DNA of 7,995 nt from Alphaproteobacteria bacterium (GTDB lineage: Bacteria > Pseudomonadota > Alphaproteobacteria > Rickettsiales > UBA8987): assembly GCA_003531345.1 (NCBI GenBank), contig DQGZ01000071.1, positions 1 to 7,995 of the forward strand. Reading direction: 5' to 3'. Made by a program: the position numbers and the translations under genes. The first letter of the stretch is position 1; each line of letters opens with the position of its first letter. Shown piece by piece: positions 1-5,300 of this stretch. The notes under the pieces are model-generated. The model ran no database searches, was not told where the DNA came from, and saw only the letters and a list, made by a program, of their open reading frames with translations.

Positions 1-264
1 ACCTATAAACGCATCAACCCTTGTGCCACCATTTTGATTTGGTGTTCCTCCTGGCATCATCATGGTGCTTACCTTTTGGTCAGTGCTCATTTGAGGGCCA
101 TCAAGGTTTTCATATATTGGAAGGCCATACTCTAAAGCTAGCTTGTGAGTGCCAATATTAGAAATTTGCTTATATAAATCTAAACCTATAAACGCATCAA
201 CCCTTGTGCCACCATTTTGATTTGGTGTTCCTCCTGGCATCATCATGGTGCTTACCATTTGGTC
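1..264. repeat. In-frame direct repeat, period 183 bp (units 1-81 and 184-264)
   Basis: Bases 1-81 match bases 184-264 at 80 of 81 positions; the only difference is t at 74 against a at 257, which changes Lys to Met on the minus strand. The period is 183 bases, exactly 61 codons, so the barrel reading frame continues through both copies. The repeat may extend left beyond base 1. The duplicated protein part starts at D-Q-(M/K)-V-S and includes the TMMMPGG and PNQNGGTRVDAFIG segments (residues 281-307 and 342-368). It is either a recent tandem duplication or an assembly loop at a contig end. Confidence 0.93.
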
Positions 265-1104
265 TTGCCCTTTTATGTTGCCCCAGTTTTTTGCATCAAC
301 TCTGAAAGATGCATTCATAAAATCTGTAATTTCAGTTGAAACCCAGCTATTTAATCGTGCTTCATTACCTAAGCGGTAGCCATTATCATTTTTGCCAAAT
401 CTAGGTGTAAATGATGCCATTGAGCCAATGTAAAAACCATCAAAACGGTTATAAACAGTTGCGCCAATTGTAGGGTCAATAGTGCCAGAGCCAAGTTGCA
501 TCATATAATCCATATGGTGAGTTTCTGGCATCATCATATGCATGTGGGTATATTCCTCATCAATAGAACCTGTTGGAAGGCTTAAGCCAAAATTTAAATT
601 TGCACCAAAAGTGCTGTGGTCTGTTGGGTTGTGATTTTCAAATAGGTTTGTAATTCCTGAAATTTTAATATCACCTAAACCATCTGCAGTCATGTCTGAA
701 GAATCTCCCATCATATCAACATGGGTCATTTCCTTTTTTACATAAGGCACCATAATCATGGCGGTTAAATTATCATAAACACCAAACATGGCGTTAAACA
801 TGTGCATTTCCATAGTCATATCTGTTGCTGCCATGTCATAATTCATAAGAACTTCGTCATTAGAAACTTTGTCCGTTCCATCTCTATAACCATCCATTTT
901 CATATGCTCCAACATGTATGAAAACATAAATTCACCTTCGTTCATAACATGGTCGCCCATTACACCTGCTGGCGCAGTTAAGTTATGTGCAGAATGTTGC
1001 ATAGATTTTGGAAGATTGTTGTAAGAAGCAATTTCAGATGCATTAGCAAAAATTGAAGTAAGACTTGTTGCAGCAACAAGCCCAATAATAGTAAACTTTT
1101 TCAT
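1..1104 (-). CDS. Met/His-rich outer-membrane beta-barrel, transporter / MetA-pathway-like family (partial, 3' end outside window)
   Basis: The frame starts at ATG 1104 and runs 368 codons to base 1 without a stop, so the C-terminus lies outside. Residues 1-22 form a signal peptide (Lys-Lys, hydrophobic core, Ala-Asn-Ala before Ser23). The mature protein has landmarks I associate with the family annotated as 'transporter' or Phenol_MetA_deg: Met-Gly-Asp-His near 49-52 followed by a Met-rich strand and YRDGT at 73-77, LPTGSI near 174-179, GSGTIDP near 203-209, and a late LALEYGLPIYENLDGPQ segment that normally lies close to the C-terminus. Met and His are strikingly abundant (for example THMHMMMPETHH near 185-196). 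A role in copper or other soft-metal handling at the outer membrane is inferred, not shown. It lies 79 bases downstream of the DUF2946-like gene on the same strand. No clear Shine-Dalgarno precedes the ATG; TTGGTG and TAATAT 16 bases apart upstream are a weak promoter candidate. The last 27 codons repeat an internal segment, so the visible C-terminal end may be artefactual. Confidence 0.88.
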   Translation of the reverse strand, partial: MKKFTIIGLVAATSLTSIFANASEIASYNNLPKSMQHSAHNLTAPAGVMGDHVMNEGEFMFSYMLEHMKMDGYRDGTDKVSNDEVLMNYDMAATDMTMEMHMFNAMFGVYDNLTAMIMVPYVKKEMTHVDMMGDSSDMTADGLGDIKISGITNLFENHNPTDHSTFGANLNFGLSLPTGSIDEEYTHMHMMMPETHHMDYMMQLGSGTIDPTIGATVYNRFDGFYIGSMASFTPRFGKNDNGYRLGNEARLNSWVSTEITDFMNASFRVDAKNWGNIKGQDQMVSTMMMPGGTPNQNGGTRVDAFIGLDLYKQISNIGTHKLALEYGLPIYENLDGPQMSTDQKVSTMMMPGGTPNQNGGTRVDAFIG

Positions 1105-1183
1105 TGTTATATAATATTAATCGTTAAAAAGAGTGCACCAAAACAAGTTCGGCGTATTAAAATTTGAGTAGATAATAGAAAAT

Positions 1184-1618
1184 TTAAGCAAGCGCAGGAG
1201 GCGCACGAGATAGTTTTAATGAAGAAAGATAGTTCTTCGAAATAAGGTTATTATCAGATTTTAATAAAACAGCTTCAGTTAGTTTCAGAACTATAGAAAA
1301 GCCTGAAGCCAAAATATAATTATCAGCTTTTTTATTAGAATTTGCAGGAAGTTCGTATTTAGCTAGAAATTTATTTTTCTGCTCTTTACCTAGTTTTTCG
1401 TAGGTTGTAACAAAGTAATTTTTATCATTATCGCCAGCACAAATTGTAACTTTGTCACCAAATATTTTGCTAAGTTGGCTAGTTTCTTTTTCAATCTGGT
1501 TAGCCTTAAATACAGGGTATACAAACGGCAGAACAGCCTTTGCAATAAATGCAAAAGTCAAAAATAAACAAAAAATATGTAAAAACCTTTTTTTCAATCT
1601 CTTAAGTCTAGGTTGCAA
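1184..1618 (-). CDS. Small membrane-anchored protein, DUF2946-like
   Basis: This is a 144-residue protein of unknown function. A basic N-terminus (K6, R7, K9-R11) is followed by one hydrophobic segment at about residues 12-33, which acts as signal anchor or signal peptide. The rest is soluble and Lys/Asn-rich, presumably periplasmic. Two details recall DUF2946 (PF11162): a V-T-I-C-A-G motif around Cys60 and a C-terminus ending in S-R-A-P-P-A-L-A. The His/Cys-rich centre I associate with that family is absent here, so the assignment is tentative. The frame opens at TTG 1618, since an in-frame TAG lies two codons upstream. A second TTG at 1597 (codon 8), giving M-K-K-R-F, is an equally plausible start because the -10 at 1634-1639 would put the transcript start very near 1618. 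No strong ribosome-binding site is visible. The gene sits upstream of, and probably co-transcribed with, the Met/His-rich barrel gene; I recall such proteins near copper-uptake genes. Confidence 0.72.
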   Translation of the reverse strand: MQPRLKRLKKRFLHIFCLFLTFAFIAKAVLPFVYPVFKANQIEKETSQLSKIFGDKVTICAGDNDKNYFVTTYEKLGKEQKNKFLAKYELPANSNKKADNYILASGFSIVLKLTEAVLLKSDNNLISKNYLSSLKLSRAPPALA

Positions 1619-1633
1619 CTGCTACACAATAGC

Positions 1634-1639
1634 ATTATA
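1634..1639 (-). promoter_or_regulatory. -10 element (TATAAT) of the leftward two-gene unit
   Basis: The minus strand reads a perfect TATAAT here, about 15 bases upstream of the TTG at 1618. No good -35 hexamer sits 16-18 bases further upstream (the best local sequence is CCAATA-like), so this is a half-supported promoter. If used, transcription would start near 1627, leaving a leader of under 10 bases for the first TTG or about 30 for the second. Confidence 0.4.
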
Positions 1640-2020
1640 GATAGAAAATGCAATAATATTGGCTACAATTTCTAAATAAGTTAACTATCCTTTGCATAGG
1701 TAATTCGAAACGCTAAAAAGTTAATCCATTGAAATATATGGTAAAAAGGCAGTAGGGCAATTTTTAAAAGGTTTGCAGGTGACTTAGAGAATTTGACATT
1801 TTGAGAGAAAATAGGGGCAAAATTGGTAAAAATACAAACAACCAAGTCTACTGACTAACCTTGAAATAAAGGCAGAACCTTGGGGATAAAATGGGTATAA
1901 AAATTTCGGAGAAACTTCCGAGAAGTGTAAAATGGTGGTGATATTTTTCCTTATTTCGAACTGGAGTTTGAGAATTTTTCTTAAATAAGCTTAAGCAAGA
2001 ATAGCCCTGTGTTTTTTTGC

Positions 2021-2239
2021 TTATATAAAATAGCCAACCAAATTAACGGATACGAAATGGATACAAACGGAAGTTTTATCTACCTTGGGTTTTAATTTTA
2101 GATTTAGCGTAGTGCCATCGCCAATAAAGGCATAAATACTCTGATAAAACTCTAAAGGGCTTAAAAAGTGACCTCCAAGTGCCACCCTATTGAGTTTACG
2201 CCCGTTAAAAAGATTATTTATTGCAAAATTTAAAACCCT
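2021..2239 (-). pseudogene. Orphan 72-codon open frame, possible gene remnant
   Basis: Between an in-frame TAG (2242-2240) and a TAA (2023-2021) the minus strand is open for 72 codons. It has no ATG; the only usable start would be GTG at 2185, without a ribosome-binding site. The reading (…VALGGHFLSPLEFYQ… then IYAFIGDGTTLN and a V-D-K-T-S-V-C end) looks more protein-like than neighbouring noise, and the base composition is richer in GC than the flanks. I do not recognise a family. It may be the tail of a decayed gene or mobile element, or it may be chance. Confidence 0.25.
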
Positions 2240-2242
2240 CTA

Positions 2243-2271
2243 TTGACTTATTCATGTTGCATAAATACAGT
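2243..2271 (+). promoter_or_regulatory. Sigma70-type promoter of the GltB-like gene
   Basis: TTGACT at 2243-2248 (5 of 6 to the -35 consensus) and TACAGT at 2266-2271 (4 of 6 to the -10 consensus) are separated by the ideal 17 bases. Transcription would start near 2278, giving a leader of about 90 bases before the ATG at 2368. No other candidate of this quality lies upstream of the gene. Confidence 0.6.
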
Positions 2272-2281
2272 AGCCATTACA

Positions 2282-2325
2282 ATAACTTAAATTTTGTTAA
2301 CACTTTTTTAACCTATTTAAGTTAT
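2282..2325 (+). promoter_or_regulatory. Perfect 11-bp inverted repeat in the leader of the GltB-like gene
   Basis: ATAACTTAAAT at 2282-2292 is the exact reverse complement of ATTTAAGTTAT at 2315-2325. Inside it, GTTAA (2296-2300) pairs with TTAAC (2308-2312), so the transcript could form a two-tier, AU-rich hairpin. It starts just after the predicted transcription start. No T-run follows, so it is not an intrinsic terminator. It could be an operator for a dimeric repressor or a leader hairpin affecting stability or translation; the sequence does not decide. Confidence 0.5.
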
Positions 2326-2352
2326 AAACATATTTCCAAATATTTTTGAATT

Positions 2353-2357
2353 AAGGG
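2353..2357 (+). promoter_or_regulatory. Ribosome-binding site (AAGGG) fixing the ATG at 2368
   Basis: AAGGG lies 10 bases before the ATG at 2368, slightly long but acceptable. An in-frame TGA at 2347-2349 excludes any upstream start, and the protein must include the Cys at codon 23, so this ATG is well supported. Confidence 0.6.
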
Positions 2358-2367
2358 TGGGTTAGGT

Positions 2368-5300
2368 ATGGTTGCAAGCAAGCAGGTTATTGCAGAAGAA
2401 GGGCTTAATTTTGATTTAGAAGATCCTAATAATTGTGGTGTTGGTGGAACTATAGATGCAACAGGCGAGCAAACTAGGGAAACCGTAGAGATTACAAACA
2501 AAATGTCTTTAGGATATATTCATCGAACAGGTACTACTCCTGGTAGAGATGATAAACCTATAAGCGACGGTAATTCTATCGGCGAAGATTTATCTGTTGA
2601 TTATTTTAATCAAGTTATTTCTGAGGAATTTGGTAAAAATGATGTCATCTTAGAAGAAGGTAGATTTGCTGTTGGCATGTTTTTCCTGCCTCAAGATAGA
2701 AAGGCACTAATTGAGGGTAAAACACCAGAAAGATTTGTAGAAGAATTAATTGAAGAAAATGGAGCCTATGAGCTTATAGGTTGGAGAAATCCTAAAATTG
2801 GATTTGAGGCACTAAAATTACCTGAAGAAGTTTATAATAATATTCCTGTAGTAAAAAAGTTTTTAAACGAAAGAATTAAGTTTTTGCAAGATGAAGTTAA
2901 TGGCTTGGATATAAAAGATTCTGATCCAGTATTATACTCTAAAAAATTAGCAGAAGCAGAAAAATCTGCAGTTTTTGAAACATTAAAACAGTATAATTTA
3001 GAAGAATGTTCTTTATCAATTGATGTGATAATAGACTTACCAAACTACAGACAGCCTATTTTAAGGATGAAAGATGACATAAGTACTAGCGCAGGGCAAG
3101 AAGCCATTACGGAATTACATTGCGCTATTTCAGACTTATCAAGAGGCTTTAATGAAGGAAAAGCTCCTCAAGAGAGAATATATCCAGCCTCTCTTTCTAC
3201 AATGAATGTTACTTATAAAGGTCCATTCATGCCGCAGCAACTTATAGATTTTTATGATGATAGAAACCAAGAAAATTATAAAACAAGCGAGGGGACTGTT
3301 CATGGAAAATTTGCAACGGTTGGCGGAACAGATGTAACAAAAGCACACGGAATTAATGTAGGAGACTCATTAACTGGTGATACAAACGGAGATTATGTAA
3401 CTATAGATAATAATGAAGATGATAGAAATTCATTTCTTGCTACTGGTGTTTTAAAAAATCCATTTGACGTGTCTCAAGCTTTTGATTCGGCTCATATGGT
3501 TGCTCATGTAAGTGATCTAAAAAGGATTTTTGGCAATCTTACAGAGGAGGCCATATTTTCATTGCTTACACCAGCGTATGAGCAAGATCCAGATATGCCA
3601 GAATACACAAAAGCTTTTTTTAGAATAAAAAATATGATGTTTAAGCCTTATTCCGGGCCAACAAATTTAAACTTCAAAGGAATTGATAAAGAAGGATATA
3701 AGTGGGGATCCGTAAAAGATCCAGCTGGATCAAGACCAAGTTGGTTTTATGTAACTGTAGATGAACAAGGCAAGGCAAAGAGGCTATATAAAGGATCTGA
3801 GGTTCTTCATTCCGTAGAAGAGTTAAAGGCAAGAGGGGAATACTTAGTTTATACGGATATGCTTCAATCAGGAGAGATGTTTTACTTCAATAGAAATGAG
3901 AAAAAGCTATATAGAAATAAGGATATATTAGAAAAAATAACGAATCCAGAAAAAAACGGAGGCGTAGATTATATAAAAGTTTTACAATCTTTATTAACTG
4001 AAGGCATTGAAGTTTCTGATGATGAAATTGATATATATGAATTCAAAAAACACAACTTAGACTTAACAACAAAACTCAACTACTTTGCTTGGAATAGAGA
4101 AACTAGGGACTATGTAATAAATGAGATAGCAAGAACAGGCCTAGTACCAATAAAAGCTATGGGTGATAGTGAGGCAAATTCGGCGTTTATTCGCAATATC
4201 GTTGCGCATTTCATGGAGAATTTAAAAGAGAAATGTGTTCAAATTATAAATCCATCTTTAGATGTTTTAAGAAAGCAGAAAATTTTGTCTTGGGCAGATG
4301 AAATCGGTGCAAACCCAAATTTGGAAGAATTTAAAGATAGAAAGCTAACACCAATAAAAGATAAGTGGTTTAAACCAGGAGAGCTTGATAATCTCAAGGA
4401 AATAAGAAGTGAGTATGCAGCCGTAATAGATTGTACGGCAGAAGTTGGCTACTTAAATCAATTTACCGAAGAAGAAAAAATAGAAAAGCTCAATGCTAGG
4501 GTAGAAGAAATATGCAATGAAGTTGAAAGAGCAATAAATGAGGGTAAGAAAGATACCATTATTCTCTCTGATGAAAACATATCAATGACGAGGCAAGCCC
4601 CAACAGATGCGGTAGTTTTAAGGGCGGTAATGACAAGGCTTAAAGAGAAAGAGTTATCACCAAAAGCCTCAATTATTTGTGACTCTGGGCAATCTAAAGA
4701 TCCAACACATTCAGCAAAATTACTTACCTTAGGCGCAAAGGCTGTTAATGAAAGATCAATGCATGAATATCTTCAATCTTTTGCGCAAGAAAATGGTTTA
4801 AAATACTCTTCTACAATAAATGCATATAAGGAAGCTTGGCTAGGTAATTTAGCTAATATGATGGGGGCAAATGGTGTTAGTGCATCAAGAAGTTACACAA
4901 ATGGATTATTCGTATTTTTACAAAACATTACCAACGAAGATGGTATGTTTGGGAAGATATTTAAAGGTTTAAAATCTAAAGTTCAGGGCATGGATGAGAG
5001 AGATATAGCCTCTTCTATGATTAGAGCTCAAGAAGATTCCCAAGTCCAATTAGCTTGCTTTAAAGAACTTAATTCAGAAGTTTTAAATATATTAGAAAGT
5101 GCAGGTCTACACGAAATAAAATCAAAATTACAAGATGAGAAAACTTTATATGGTTTATTTTCTCAGTGTTTTAATTCATTTGAAGAGGCTGTTTTTCTTG
5201 ATGATAAAAAAGAAAGAGTTCTAGCTTTTAAAGAGGCTATAAGGGGAATGTTAGAAACCGCTGGCTTATATGAGCATGCAACCCTTTCTGATGGAGCTGA

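Larger units (their letters stand above)
1619..2367. other. 749-base intergenic region between divergent genes
   Basis: No convincing gene is visible on either strand. The part from about 1640 to 2020 is AT-rich with frequent stops in all frames and only trivial short repeats (for example the heptamer aaccttg at 1857-1863 and 1876-1882). The part from 2021 to 2239 is somewhat richer in GC and carries an orphan open frame on the minus strand. The part from 2243 onward is the promoter and leader of the rightward gene. No tRNA-like cloverleaf and no strong intrinsic terminator were found. Confidence 0.7.

Noticed and set aside
1452..1640. Plus-strand open frame of 62 codons
   Set aside because: It lies antisense to the signal-anchor part of the DUF2946-like gene; its hydrophobic look mirrors that gene's AT-rich codons, and it has no ribosome-binding site.
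1906..1921. Hairpin TCGGA/TCCGA followed by T-rich sequence on the minus strand
   Set aside because: The stem is only 5 bp and no gene ends upstream of it on that strand, so a terminator call is not supported.
1236..1960. Inverted 12-mer pair TTCGAAATAAGG (1236-1247) and CCTTATTTCGAA (1949-1960)
   Set aside because: A 12-base match between two places in an AT-rich 8-kb window is expected by chance, and the first copy lies inside a coding region.
2048..2064. Direct repeat GGATAC at 2048-2053 and 2059-2064
   Set aside because: Six bases repeated 11 apart is too short to call an operator or attachment site without other evidence.
3139..3348. Minus-strand open frame of 69 codons
   Set aside because: It is fully antisense to the GltB-like gene in a region with clear GltB landmarks on the plus strand.
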